Below are positions 12,075-23,900 of a DNA stretch of 64,000 bases, piece by piece. The translations under genes were made by a program, and so were the position numbers. Below the pieces are notes generated by a model. It worked only from the letters and a program-made list of their open reading frames with translations, was not told the DNA's origin and ran no database searches. The DNA lies in NCBI GenBank assembly GCA_947172415.1, contig OX359199.1, positions 2,010,001-2,074,000 on the forward strand. The letters are read 5' to 3'. Numbering within the stretch: position 1 is the stretch's first letter; every line of letters begins with the position of its first letter. Origin of the DNA: Chondrosia reniformis. Its lineage: Eukaryota > Porifera > Demospongiae > Chondrillida > Chondrillidae.

Positions 12075-12120
12075 ATTACCAAACGTTTCAACCCAATCTC
12101 GGGTCTTCATCAGTGGTAAT
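12075..12120 (-). ncRNA. Hammerhead ribozyme motif, left arm of Penelope-like element
   Basis: On the minus strand the order is ATTACCA, CTGATGA, a GACCC/GGGTT stem with GAGATT loop, GAAAC, GTT, TGGTAAT. The outer 7-mers pair perfectly as helix I. It differs from the right-arm copy by a C-to-T in helix II that still pairs as G-U. Helix III is reduced to the AC/GU palindrome, the minimal form reported for Penelope-type hammerheads, which is thought to favour dimers. Confidence 0.75.
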
Positions 12121-12329
12121 GAAATTACAGGGCATGGTGACTTATATATCGGTAGGGGGAGGGGCAGGTGAGATGGCTGTGGGCGGGAAAATAATGGGCG
12201 GGAAGCTGGGAGTGTGGGTGGTCACGTGAGGTATATTTTGTGCGGTAAGATAAAACAAACAGTGCAGTAAGTAAGGAATAAATAGTAAAAGTGTGTGACT
12301 GGATGGGTCAAGGGGTGGGTGGGGCTTGA

Positions 12330-13511
12330 CTAGTCTGAGGATTGAGGCTGGCGGACGAGGAGGTCATAAACCGGGGGGAGGTTGCCTTCATCTCTATTCA
12401 TTGTGTTCAATTCAGATCGGATGTGCCACGATTCCAGCAGGCATCTCTGGTGATATTGCTGCTGAACATCCATCACTGTGGCACCCTCCCAGTCAATGTC
12501 GTGCGACTCCTGTGCAGCATGCTCTGCCACTGCCGACTGTGCCAGGTGTCCACTCACTAGAGCCCGTTTGTGTTCCTTCAGCCGTTGGGCCAGTGTTCTG
12601 CCAGTCTGGCCTACATACACTCTGGGGCAACCGTTGCAGGGGATCCTGTAGATCACCCCTGCCTTCTGCTGGAGAGGGACCCGGTCCTTCAAGTTGACCA
12701 GTGCCTGTCTCAGAGTCCGGTGTGGTCTGAAGCAGGTACGGATCTTCAGCGGGGAGAGGATGCGCCGAATGGATTCTGACAGATGCTTAACGTAAGGGAT
12801 GACCACCACGGCTTTGGGAGTGTCCAGTTCAAGAGGGGGAGTGGAGTGGGGTGTCGGGTGCCAGTTCTTCTTCACCAGTGCAGTGGGATAACCATTGCTG
12901 TTGAGGGCTTCAGTGATCCGTCTCTTCTCAACATCTCTGTCTGGGGCACTCTCGCAGATACGATCTGCCCGGGTGAGTAGTGTCCGAGCCACTGCCACTT
13001 TGTGCGCTAGAGGATGGTGGGAGTCAAAGTCCAGGTACCGGTCTGAGTGGGTCTTCTTTCTGAAGACTGTGGTGGTCAGTGAGCCATCACCGTTTCGAGT
13101 CACCCTGGTGTCTAGGAATGGGAGTGATCCCTCCTGTTCCATCTCAATTGTGAACTTGATGGTTGGTTCAATAGAATTGAGGTGGTCATGGAACTGTTGA
13201 ATCTGCCCTCTGGGTAACACCGTGAAGGTGTCGTCCACGTAACGTTTCCAGAATGCAGGTGGGGATGCACAGGTGTTGAGTGCCCTTTGTTCCACATCTT
13301 CCATAACCCAGATTGGCCACAGTGACAGAAACGGGGGAGCCCATTGCCGTACCATAGACCTGCTGGTACACCTCTCCTCTGTATGCTAGGTATGTGGCAT
13401 CCAGGCAAAACTTCAGGAGACTGACAACCTCATCAGGTGATAATGCCGACCGCTCTGGTAGTGATGGGTCCTCAGCGAGGCGTTGACACGCCACCCTGAT
13501 GGCTAGGTCAG
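12330..13511 (-). pseudogene. Penelope-like polyprotein, C-terminal RT half and GIY-YIG endonuclease, frameshifted
   Basis: From the inverted junction the frame reads through GTAMGSPVS (RT) in one frame and then, after one extra base near 13307-13310, continues in another with KRYVDDTFTV, the RT catalytic Tyr-Val-Asp-Asp box. The linker leads to CPRVYVGQTGRTLAQRLKEH, the GIY-YIG signature, and the ORF stops at 12330. The N-terminal RT motifs are missing, so this copy cannot be autonomous. GIY-YIG downstream of RT with hammerhead-bearing terminal repeats is diagnostic of Penelope-like elements rather than LINEs. Confidence 0.85.
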
Positions 13512-13513
13512 AT

Positions 13514-14155
13514 CGGGCAGATCGTATCTGCGAGAGTGCCCCAGACAGAGATGTTGAGAAGAGACGGATCACTGAAGCCCTCAACAGCAATGGTTATCCC
13601 ACTGCACTGGTGAAGAAGAACTGGCACCCGACACCCCACTCCACTCCCCCTCTTGAACTGGACACTCCCAAAGCCGTGGTGGTCATCCCTTACGTTAAGC
13701 ATCTGTCAGAATCCATTCGGCGCATCCTCTCCCCGCTGAAGATCCGTACCTGCTTCAGACCACACCGGACTCTGAGACAGGCACTGGTCAATTTGAAGGA
13801 CCGGGTCCCTCTCCAGCAGAAGGCAGGGGTGATCTACAGGATCCCCTGCAACGGTTGCCCCAGAGTGTATGTAGGCCAGACTGGCAGAACACTGGCCCAA
13901 CGGCTGAAGGAACACAAACGGGCTCTAGTGAGTGGACACCTGGCACAGTCAGCAGTGGCAGAGCATGCTGCACAGGAGTCGCACGACATTGACTGGGAGG
14001 GTGCCACAGTGATGGATGTTCAGCAGCAATATCACCAGAGATGCCTGCTGGAATCGTGGCACATCCGATCTGAATTGAACACAATGAATAGAGATGAAGG
14101 CAACCTCCCCCCGGTTTATGACCTCCTCGTCCGCCAGCCTCGATCCTCAGACTAG
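13514..14155 (+). pseudogene. Penelope-like GIY-YIG endonuclease fragment, inverted copy
   Basis: Begins mid-linker at the junction (RADRICESAPDRDVEKRR) and reads without a break to the same C-terminus (VRQPRSSD, TAG). It has the intact IPCNGCPRVYVGQTGRTL zinc-knuckle and GIY-YIG region. Only a few codons differ from the opposite arm. With no RT and no start of its own it is a 5'-truncated partner produced during insertion or by template switching. Confidence 0.85.
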
Positions 14156-14364
14156 TCAAGCCCCACCCACCCCTTGACCCATCCAGTCACACACTTTTAC
14201 TATTTATTCCTTACTTACTGCACTGTTTGTTTTATCTTACTGCACAAAATATACCTCACGTGACCACCCACACTCCCAGCTTCCCGCCCATTATTTTCCC
14301 GCCCACAGCCATCTCACCTGCCCCTCCCCCTACCGATATATAAGTCACCATGCCCTGTAATTTC

Positions 14365-14410
14365 ATTACCACTGATGAAGACCCGAGATTGGGTCGAAAC
14401 GTTTGGTAAT
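14365..14410 (+). ncRNA. Hammerhead ribozyme motif, right arm of Penelope-like element
   Basis: ATTACCA (14365-14371), CTGATGA (14372-14378), stem II GACCC/GGGTC with a GAGATT loop, GAAAC (14396-14400), GTT (14401-14403, predicted cleavage after the second T), then TGGTAAT (14404-14410), which pairs with the first 7-mer. All core bases of the hammerhead are present. Confidence 0.78.
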
Positions 14411-14599
14411 CATTGACAAGCGACATCTGTCCCAATCCCTTGGCTAGTGCAGTTCCAGATTCTGAAGCATGCCTATATACTTTAGCAGCTAGACATAACA
14501 AATAAAGGCTTTTTTGTTACTTGTTCCCTATGATCAGATTCACTGGTTATAAAAAGGACTACTGAAGTAGGCATGTCCATAGAAGGGTCTTGGTACATG

Positions 14600-15330
14600 A
14601 TTACCCTAAGTGCATAACATTGTGCCAAGCCATAACCCTAGATAACTAAAAATATAATATGAGTACTGTGAGAACATATATCAGGCAGTTTGGGTTATTA
14701 ATTACTGTATGTGTAATTATGTGATTAACGGTTGAGGTGTATGGGTATAGTAATTTTGAGTATGTGTTATGTGTTGTTGTGTGTTTATAGCTTTATTTTA
14801 GGAGGATTTTCTTGTATTGCTACTTTTTAAAAAAATGTTATTTGTTGGACAAGTGCCATCCCTACTTTTTTATTCATTTTTTAAATTATGCATGGGAATG
14901 GAATTGCTATCTAATCATATTCATTAAGTAGACACTAAATTGTATTCATTAGGTGAGTACAACTTAAAGGCAGTCCTATACCTTCACAGGGGGTTCAATG
15001 TTTTGTAAACCAACTGTTACAGTATTTTAGGTATTCAAATATCACAACTGGCAAAGAGCTGCATGCTGACTATAATTCTCATTTCATTTGAAGAGATGTC
15101 CAATACCTTTATTAGTGGTGGTGGGGATTGGCTGGTCCTGTTCAGGAAGTCCTCCTAAAATGGACACTTAAATTAAATAATTCAATAATCTGGTATAGGT
15201 AATTTCTTACTGTTAGTGTTTTCTCTAGAAGACTTCAGTTGAACAGTTGTGGTTCCTTTACATGCTACATAAAAATACATGCAATGAAATAGCAAGAGTT
15301 TCTGAATTTGCAGACCATAGTATATTAAAG
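14600..15330. other. Gene-free stretch with transposon scraps
   Basis: Around 14805-14880 it contains TTGTATTGCTAC...GTGCCATCCCTACTTTTTTA, related to the end of the 17.1/60.1-kb element. No exon is recognisable. Confidence 0.45.
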
Positions 15331-15339
15331 TTAAAAAAC

Positions 15340-15560
15340 ATTCAAAAATGAAGTTAAAAGTAGGGATGGCATTATAATGATTGGCACGTCTAGAAAAAGT
15401 AAAGATACAAGATAGTGATCATATGGTAAGGCTAACATTGCAGAAGTGGCATACTGAAACTTAACTATATATACACATCACTACTATATGTTTGGGCGCA
15501 TCATGTATATATATACTAGAAGTATGGATCAATGTACCCAAACATAGAAAGAAGGAAGAA
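15340..15560. mobile_element. Foldback MITE, AGTAGGGATGGC family, degraded copy
   Basis: Starts AAAAGTAGGGATGGCATTAT and continues with GTGATCATATGGTAAGGCTA and GTTTGGGCGCATCATG, the left half of the palindrome at 59901-60146. The right half is truncated. Confidence 0.6.
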
Positions 15561-15654
15561 AAGACTCCTGTATCTTCATCCAAAGCTCTCTTCAGGTTTA
15601 GTTCCCCTATAGGCTTTTTTACAGTATAGGCATAGCATGAAAAAGGCCATGGTA

Positions 15655-15850
15655 TATATTAGATATTTCATGGCTCAAAAATATGTATGAAAAGAGCTAT
15701 AATAGTTTACGATGAATAATTATTGCTATCACTCATAACTTTGCTAACTGCTATAGTATATATATGTGCTGGTACTATACAATGGCAGTAAGCCCACACA
15801 AGTAATTGGCCTGTTGGACAATTGGATAATCTACATTCCACTGCATTATA
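15655..15850 (+). repeat. Right copy of the duplication that flanks the Penelope insertion
   Basis: Collinear with 11690-11945 (ACAATGGCAGTAAGCCCACA, CTGTTGGACAATTGGATAAT), with scattered substitutions and small indels. Confidence 0.7.
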
Positions 15851-15998
15851 TATGCGTATATACATATACTAATAATTCTATTATAGCTAGCTATCAATAT
15901 GCAAAGTAACAAAATACAAGTAATCAAAGGAAATCTGATTGTGTCAACCTGTCACTATTTGAAATATTTACTACAACAAGATAATAAATAGAGTTTAC

Positions 15999-16300
15999 CT
16001 GCAGTATGAAATTTTCCTTCAAGCTTTTCGGCTTCAGGTACACAATTTTGTTCTTTTAGTGTATCAACCAGAATTCCAATGGTTCTTGGCTTGTCTCCAG
16101 TACCCCGGGAGAATCGAAGCCATTCCACAAGCATTTCCCTCATGCGGTCTTTATCCGGTTTGGTATGTGGGCCAGAAATTCTATTCAATTTATTATTTTC
16201 AAATTCAAGTTCTATACCAATATCTCTCCACCTGTCGGGTACTTCCTCGATAATGCATCGTTGAAGAATGACCATATGTTTGTTAACATCAAGTTTGGTA
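15999..16300 (-). CDS. Death-domain exon of an incomplete gene
   Basis: A 302-bp exon bounded by CATGTAG acceptor and GCAG|GTAAAC donor encodes about 100 residues: TKLDVNKHMVILQRCIIEEV, then VPDRWRDIGIELEF, RMREMLVEWLRFSRG and ILVDTLKEQNCVPEAEKLEG. The helix pattern with the W-R-x-I/L-G and L-x-x-W boxes is a death domain (PFAM Death type). The upstream frame needs two bases and the exit phase is 1, so exons are expected on both sides. None is recognisable in the 1.7 kb up to the formin 3' end or in the repeat-filled sequence below. It is either a gene broken by transposons or has cryptic small exons. Family members are cytoplasmic adaptors in apoptosis or innate signalling. Confidence 0.7.
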
Positions 16301-16847
16301 CTACATGTGCAGGTAGAAGATCAGAAAATTTAATTGTTTAAGAGAAGAAAGATCTACTAAACTCCATTTTAGCTACATGCATTGTGATAGAAGTGTCAAT
16401 CTTATATCTAAAATATTATGCACCAACTAATTAAGGTAGAACGGGGTATTTCCGGTTACTTTTGAAATGAACGTTTTAATCGTGGAGAACTCTTTACCCC
16501 TACATGAGTTATTTTCCTCAATTTATGCTTTAATTATGAAGCATTGCAAAAGCTATCAAACCATGGCTACAGATATTAATACATATATGTACTTCTTCAA
16601 AGAGGAAACTATAAAGATTTACTTTCGTTTTCGTATGCTGTGTCCACCTTGAACAGCTTTTATTACTGTCTAACTTACTGCAATTTCTCTCACGACATAC
16701 TTTAAATTTGTAGAGAAAATCAGCATTATTTCATTCCCAGCGAGGACTGTCGGCACGTGCACTGCGCATGCAGGATAAAGCGCCTGACGGGCCGGGTATG
16801 TTGTAGCTATAATGCCACTACAAACCTGATTTCCAGCGAGCGATCGG

Positions 16848-16881
<34 letters not shown>

Positions 16882-17080
16882 CCGTTTTCCCTTATTATAT
16901 ATATTAAGATAATAGCCTAACTCACTCCATGCATTCAGATAACTTATGATCGCCTTGTTATAAGCCAACGGATGGGTGTGTCTTGATGTATACTTTTAAC
17001 GGGTAATACCGACTAATTACTTCGTGTGCACAAGGGGTTATCCTCAGTACAGGAAAATCGATCGTTATAAAATGGTATAT
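16301..17080. other. Gene-free stretch, short (TA)n tract
   Basis: A TA dinucleotide run sits at about 16852-16880. A 61-codon ORF at 16467-16652 has no family likeness or splice context and is not called. Confidence 0.45.
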
Positions 17081-17099
17081 ATAAAAACATTTCAAAAAA

Positions 17100-17431
17100 T
17101 GAAATTAGAAGTAGGATGGCCCATGCAACAAGTGACAAACACATCTAGCGAAACAAGACAGTGACCATGTAATAAGGCATACTGCAAATTTAAGTGACTT
17201 AACACACATCACTTCTATATGTTTGGGCGCACCAGTATAATGAGCTATCATTATATTCACTGTCTTGTTTTGCTACTTTTTCCAGATACGTTTGTCATTT
17301 GTTGCATGGGCCATCCCTATACTTCTAATTTCATTTTTTTGAATGTTTTTATTTTGCTTGTTTTCTCCCTTTTTTCTGAATATAATTTGTTGAAATTTAT
17401 TTTGTAAGTGTTCTCTTGGCGATAAGTTTGC

Positions 17432-17465
<34 letters not shown>

Positions 17466-17905
17466 CAGAAATCTTGATTACAAAATGGCGTCCGAAAAGG
17501 TCCCACTCTTAAGACCTTCAGAAATAACATGCTTCGTGTAGAACGCGTTCAAACCTAGTGTAGCCTATTCCCTAATTCAGGTTCGATTTGGTACGATTTC
17601 TATCATAGGGAATAGGGTATTTCCTTCGACACGAGCGGTAGCTCGAGAAAAGAAAGAATAAGAATAATAAGACCGAGAAAGTGAGGAATTTTTCAAGATG
17701 GCGGCTTTTTCGTTCGCTGCTGGTCTTCCTCTTATTTAATGGCTATATTTTTGCTTAGAATTCAATTACAATTCGAGCGCTCCTTCAGGAGTGCTAAAGT
17801 CGATTTAACCGTGCACGTGACACCATAAATTACATAGGGCGGCCATTTTTTTCTGGCCATCCCTACTATAGAGTACTACCGTACTCTATGAAAAAAATCT
17901 TTGGC
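17100..17905. mobile_element. ~0.8-kb non-autonomous DNA element (AGTAGGGATGGC ends)
   Basis: Begins with a foldback (AAGTAGGATGGCCCATGCAA at about 17106, mirrored by TTGCATGGGCCATCCCTA at about 17303). It continues through a GA-rich tract and AAAATGGCGTCCGAAAAGGT to an end GGCCATCCCTACT at about 17856, followed by the mini-hairpin AGAGTACTACCGTACTCT. The same order of blocks recurs at 60170-60980. There is no transposase ORF. Confidence 0.6.
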
Positions 17906-17988
17906 ATATATTTAAAAGGAATGTATGCGTATATAACACAATCAATGGCTATTAATTTTAGTTCTAGAAAATACAACTCTTTTAAATG

Positions 17989-20900
17989 TTAATACAACCA
18001 TGGTCTGCCTTGAGAAAACCTATCATTAGGCAAGACGTCTTGATGATAAGAAAAATCAGTGTCAATGGCAAGAGGGGTGTTTTCAAAAACACCAGAAAAG
18101 TCAGTCATTTCATTGCTCTTCACTGTTTGCTTGGCAATAAATGGTTTGTTGGCCAGATCTAACAAATAAAGTATAACAGAAAGTAAATGGATCAACATGG
18201 CAAATATATATGTAGGGGAAAACCACTATTTCTTACCATCTATAATTTTATCTATTGTTCCCTCCTCAGCTGATTCTACCAATTGTTCCTTAGGAACCAT
18301 GGGGACAGTCTTGCCAGCTTTCTTGTCATGAATTGGTTGTTCACCTGATTGAGGTGGTTTCATTGCTTCTGCACTTTCCATCTTTTTCTTGGCTTCATTT
18401 TTGAGTTCACATTTCTTTAAAGAATTAAAAAAACTTTAGGTGTATAGTTATACGTATATTTAAAAACATTACATCATAGTTCTTATATTTTTCAGGTTTA
18501 AATTTTAGGCCAAGATATGTTTTTGGCCCAATGCCTGCATGGGCCACTAGAGGTTTCTTAATGTCCGGGGAATCCAGGGGACAGGTTGACTCATACATCA
18601 CACTATTTTAAAGCAATCCCTATTTTATATTATATACGTATGTATATAAAATGACAGCAAATGACACTAAACAGACCTGTGAATGCTTTAAAGTTATAGA
18701 CAGTAACAAGAAAAACAAATTCACAGGTTAGCGATATATATATATGACTAGGTGGAAGACCATTAGATGGTGGCTATTTATGTTCCTGCATGTAAATGGT
18801 ACCTTTCCCTTCATTAAAGTTAGATTACTTTGCTAAATAATTGTCATTGTACGTACCTTGTAAGCATTATTAAATCTTAGAAATTCATTAAAAAATGGCC
18901 CTGGTTGAACTGTTTTAGGATCTTCTCCAAAGAAAGTGACAGCCTTAAGGTATGTTTCTTCAGCTACATGAAAGTGTTTCTTCAAATCTTTGATTTTTGC
19001 TTCTGTCTGAAGAACAAAATCCCTCAGAGTCAAATTGTCTTGACTTAGAACTAATTCTTCTACTGCAGAATTAAACTGGTCAGTCAAAACTGTTACATCT
19101 CCAGCTAATTGGTCAACTGATACTAAAAACAGAGAATTATATATATGAGTTCAAAGTAACGTGTGCATTCATTTATTGAATATAACTATTGAGGAATCAA
19201 CATTTCGATCATCATGCAGTAAGTTATAAAGTGTATTTATAGTGAAATTATGGCTCTGAAATTTTAACTACCAAAACTCAATTATTAAGCATGCTCATGT
19301 ATTCAGATTAATAATCAAGTTCAAAACTTTAACTGTTCAGCATTGCATTGTTAAAGATTACAACCAAAGAGGATTGACTTTAGCTGTATACAGGTAAAAT
19401 ATTTGGTCTGTTACCCATGAATGACAATATTTTGTGGCAAGGTCCCTTTCATACGGTTTCCTACACCCCTGTTAGAGATGACATGAAGCTATAGAGGAAT
19501 GTACTAGGCAGTAATGTTTTAATGAATCTATAGCATCCTACACAGAGGATTATACACTTGATTAGAACCTGAGGTTTTATGGACTTCACAAATATCAGCC
19601 AAGCCAAATAGATTTGATCAATTACACATACAAAGTTACTGTGTACTGACCTGATCCTGCTTCCTTGAGATACAAAAGATCTTCATAGAAATGTGCTTCA
19701 CTGGGAAACCTTTCAGACATTACCGTTACCACATAGTTAAGCAAAGTTGTCTGACGATCAGTACTTTTTGTTTCCAAGAACTGAAGGAATAGAAAATACG
19801 TACAATCACAGACAATTTGTACATGCAACTCTCAAGGTGATCTAAAACTTACATTTTCCAAGGCTTGAACTTTAAATCCATAAACTGGGCCACGCCTTGA
19901 GCTATTCATGTAGTTACCTAAAGTAAGGATTACCTCAAATACTCTCCTTAATCCTTCACTGTTTAGTAGGCCAGAAGAAGCTGTTAGCAAGGCGTCTACT
20001 TGCTGTAAAAACCAATAACAAAATTTATATCTAAATAAGCTAACATGAACCTTTTAGTAATTTCTAGGCTAAATAAATTATTCTTGCAACTTACAACTGA
20101 AATGAGGTTAAAGTCTTCAGTGAAAGTATTCATCAAACTCATTACCAGCAGCTTCACACGTACACGCTCTACTAAACCAAGCTACATACATTAAAAAAAA
20201 AACATTATTATCATACTGTTTCCATACTTCTTTTCGGATTATGAAGGAATATTTTGCAAGGCATACATCATTTAAAGATAATTTACTACATGAAAAAGTT
20301 ACTGTACTGTACTTTAAAATTAATAAACAATTAATGCTACTATACATATGTAAATGCCATGCAATATAGCAGATATTCCTAGCCCATTAGTATCAGATGA
20401 GAAAAGCTTACTTGACAAACAAACTTTTCTTCCGGAGAGAGACCTTTCATTCCTTTCTTTTTTGCGACATATTTTTCAAACTTTGCCGTCTACAAAAACA
20501 TAAACATTCAAAGCTTTCACAGACATTATCTGGCAGCTTACCTCTTCAGGTGAGGGAGTGAGTTTCTGAAGGATTTCAATCTCTTCCTGACTCAATGCTT
20601 TAGTATCCATTGCATCAATACCTTTAGTCAGTTCCTCTACAGGTTTCTTTATCTTATGCAGTGAGATGGCTAATTAGAAGAAAAAACAATAAATCATTTG
20701 CTACAATTTTTGAGATAGTTCATCTTTAGTGACTGATGACCTTTGCAGGGTCGAAACGTCTCTCTTCTCATGAAACCAAACTTTAGCAATCAAAAGACCA
20801 AATATAAGTTTGGCACAATTAGAATCATTATAATATGATTAATGCTGAAAATTAGTTGGTTATGCTTAACTACAGAATTAGCACTTTCATGCAGACATAA

Positions 20901-23900
20901 TAAAATGGGCACTTGAATAAGAAATACGTATGGAGTTCACCTGGAGAAGTCTATGTCTCTAGGAACAGACACTGAAGATCATGCAGGATGATGAAAGAGA
21001 GTCTGTATAAGGACCTACAACCTCTACCAGATAGTCCTCCAAATCCACTCAACTTTGAATTTCTTATACTTTTTAATACATGTTGAACATTCCACCCAAA
21101 TGTATTGGTTGTTTATTTCTATCAATTTGATACATGTCAATTAACCTTTCAGTAACATAACAAACAGCATACATCACACAGTATTTAAATCCCAGTTAAG
21201 TAGCTCTCTCTCTCTATTTTTGTATACCTGATGAAGGTAGTTTGAGGCAAAGTGAAGTTATCTAAGACATGTGTTAAAAGTCTAAAATATTATCAGAATA
21301 ATTACAAGGTGTGCAGCCTAGCTTGAAATCACCTACAGTACTTCCTTGGTTATCCAAACACCTTTGTAAACCACTTCACTCAAGCCTGTTTAGATAAGTG
21401 AATTAGTCGAGGTAAGTGAAATAGCATCGAGTAAGCGAAAGCTCGAGGAACGTTTTAAATATTGTTCAGAAGCTGAAGACTTTGTATCTACTGTACATAC
21501 AAGTGTACATGTATTTCGCTGGTTCACTCATTTTCCGCTATATAATCCCCACTTGTTCACACCAAATGAATCCGGATTATGTACTGTATGACTTGCCTAT
21601 GACAGTGATGTCACAAATAAAATGGCTGACGTTTTCCATTGCCGTTCGGATAATCAAGGGTTCGGATACTCGAGGCACGAATAACCGAGGAAGTACTGTA
21701 CTGTACTTTTCTTACCAATGTTCCTGACCCTGTTGGGGTCCAGAACCTTCTCCTTAGGAGAAGCTTTTTTGGTCTCCTTTGCTTTGCTCTCTTTGTCTTT
21801 GTTGTCTTTGCCAGGATTTTTATCTTGTGTCTTTGTTTTAAACATTTGTTCAAATGCATCCATATCCCCAAGAGCCTTCACGACATTAGATTCATCCAGG
21901 CTACTGAAAACTGTATTTTGGACTTTACTTGCTGGTAAAGCAGTCCAATTCATTTGTGGTAGACGATACTTGGGATTATATTTCTGCTTGATTGGTAGAG
22001 TAGATATGAGATTTGCCATGTCAGATGGGACACCAGGTATAGGAGGAGGTGGAGGTCCAGCTCCGCCTGAAGGTGGTAAGGGTGCAGGAGGTGGTGCTGG
22101 AATAGGAGTAGACGGAGGCTGAGTAGCTAGGTCACCGGGCAGCGGTGGAGGCTGGGGTACATTTGGTAGATTAGCAGTTGTGTTTACTGATCCAGTTTGC
22201 ACAGTGAGGTCTCCTAAAGTTGGCTTATCTGGAGTGCCAACACTAGCTTGCGAAAGTTGTGACCAGCGCAAGGCAGGAACCTGCAGAATTAAGTACATTA
22301 AGGTCATAGTGCGCATCATACTAGGGTATGTATAATATGCTTTGATCTGGTGTGTTAATATGAGTTATTTAAATGGGATACATACTTGATAGCAGGTCAT
22401 TAATTTCACATAAAAGATCTGCAATATGATACATTCAAATTTGAACTCCAACGAGTCCCTAAATTTGTCCTGCTCATTGAATACAAGTACAACTATGGAC
22501 TGTATGGCATGCACACCATAGTATGTCCCCATCTACTGGCCTTTAGAAACTTGGGAATGTTGCATACCGTATATCTGGAAATATTAGTGGGTATAAATTT
22601 TCAGGAAAAGATCTTCTATAGTTTTCATAGTATAGTATAATATTCGTGGATTATCCGTGTGTGTTCTATTACGTATATGTGATACAATTTAGAGGTTAAA
22701 TGTTATGTACTGTAATTTGTATGGAATTTTTGAAAATGATGAAATTCATTCCCCTTGATATTTTCTGGCTATACATGAAATCACTTCAGGTTCCACCCTC
22801 ACCCTGGGGGATTACATAACATCCGTAGGTTTCTAAAACCATGAATAGTGAACAGACTTGGCCTGGGGCTGTATCCTATACTTTTATAACAATCCTCACT
22901 ATCAGCATCAAATGAAACAATCTGCTGTAACTCTGAAATACACTTACATACCAGCATCATAGGCTTTATCTTGATGTTTAAATCTTTGGCTACCCAAGTT
23001 GGAAGCTCACAAGAAACTGGTCGACTGTCATCACTAGGCATAGGAGGGAGATCCCCTGGGATAGTCTCGTGAAGACTTTTTATGTATTTCTTTAAGTCGT
23101 AGACTTTTCTCTCAAGATCAGCTGTAATACAGGCACAAGTATTAATGTTACATGTTCATGTTTTAGCTATTATTACAGAACAACATATTAAAAACTATGA
23201 ATCACCAATTTTTTTGATTGATTGATACTCTGTCTTTTTATGAGTATCTTGAAGTTCCTTCAATTTTCTTTCCAGTAATTTAGCCTGCTTGTAAATGTCT
23301 CCTTGATTTCTAGCATCCTCAAGCTGCAGAGGAGTACTGAATGTTAATTTTAAAGTAACAAAGGGAGGTTGAGATGGAAAGTTAAACTTACCAAGATGCC
23401 CACATTGAAGTAATTTTCTTGATACGCTCTCATTTGCTCATAAAATTTAGGGTATTCTCTGGCATTCATTTCCAATTTTTCAAGTGTGTCATCCATTTTC
23501 AATACAGAGAATTCATGTTGAAGGTAAACCCTGTAATTTAAATCTTCCGTTGAGTGTACAACCACATTGAAAAATGTCATACAAGTGGTCTAAAAGAAAA
23601 AAGTAACGGATTTTAAATACAGTTTTTACCGTACTACAGAGTAAGTATCTCAAAGAATCTTTTTTCGATTTACACACTTACAGCAAATTCTGGGTTTTCC
23701 AATCCTACTTCAGTAAATAGTCCAACTAAAGTTTCAAACTTATATGTCTCTCCTTGTAACTGAAGGTAGTAAGTAGTAAGTAGTAAGTAGTAAGCAAGTT
23801 AATTAGATGTTTTTATAAATAAAATATTTCATTTGTAGCATTATTTTCCAATACATAAACTTGCAGGAATGTAGTATGCAATGTTCTACTATCCCCCAAA

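Larger units (their letters stand above)
11950..14596. mobile_element. Penelope-like element (RT + GIY-YIG) as an inverted pair, nested in an older repeat
   Basis: Arms 12014-12971 and 13514-14471 are each 958 bp and nearly identical reverse complements, with a 542-bp spacer (12972-13513) belonging to the minus copy. A direct repeat CATGCCTATATACTTT occurs at 11971-11986 and 14468-14483 (probable target duplication). A 27-bp extra segment follows the left one, as known for Penelope-like elements. Outside these, 11950-11978 and 14568-14596 are an exact 29-bp inverted repeat, so the insertion probably landed in an older foldback element. The minus copy keeps part of the RT; the plus copy is 5'-truncated to the endonuclease end. 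Confidence 0.88.

Noticed and set aside
12326-14159. Opposite-strand ORFs such as the 123-residue TSLRIEAGGRGG frame in both arms
   Set aside because: They are antisense shadows of the GIY-YIG coding frame.
15971-15998. 28-bp intron after the death-domain exon leading to a short tail and stop
   Set aside because: It would need an intron shorter than any other supported in this window; the acceptor is plausible but the length is not.
17850-17905. Helitron 3' end (short hairpin near the element end)
   Set aside because: The hairpin AGAGTAC-TACC-GTACTCT is not followed by CTRR at the expected distance, and the element has inverted ends.
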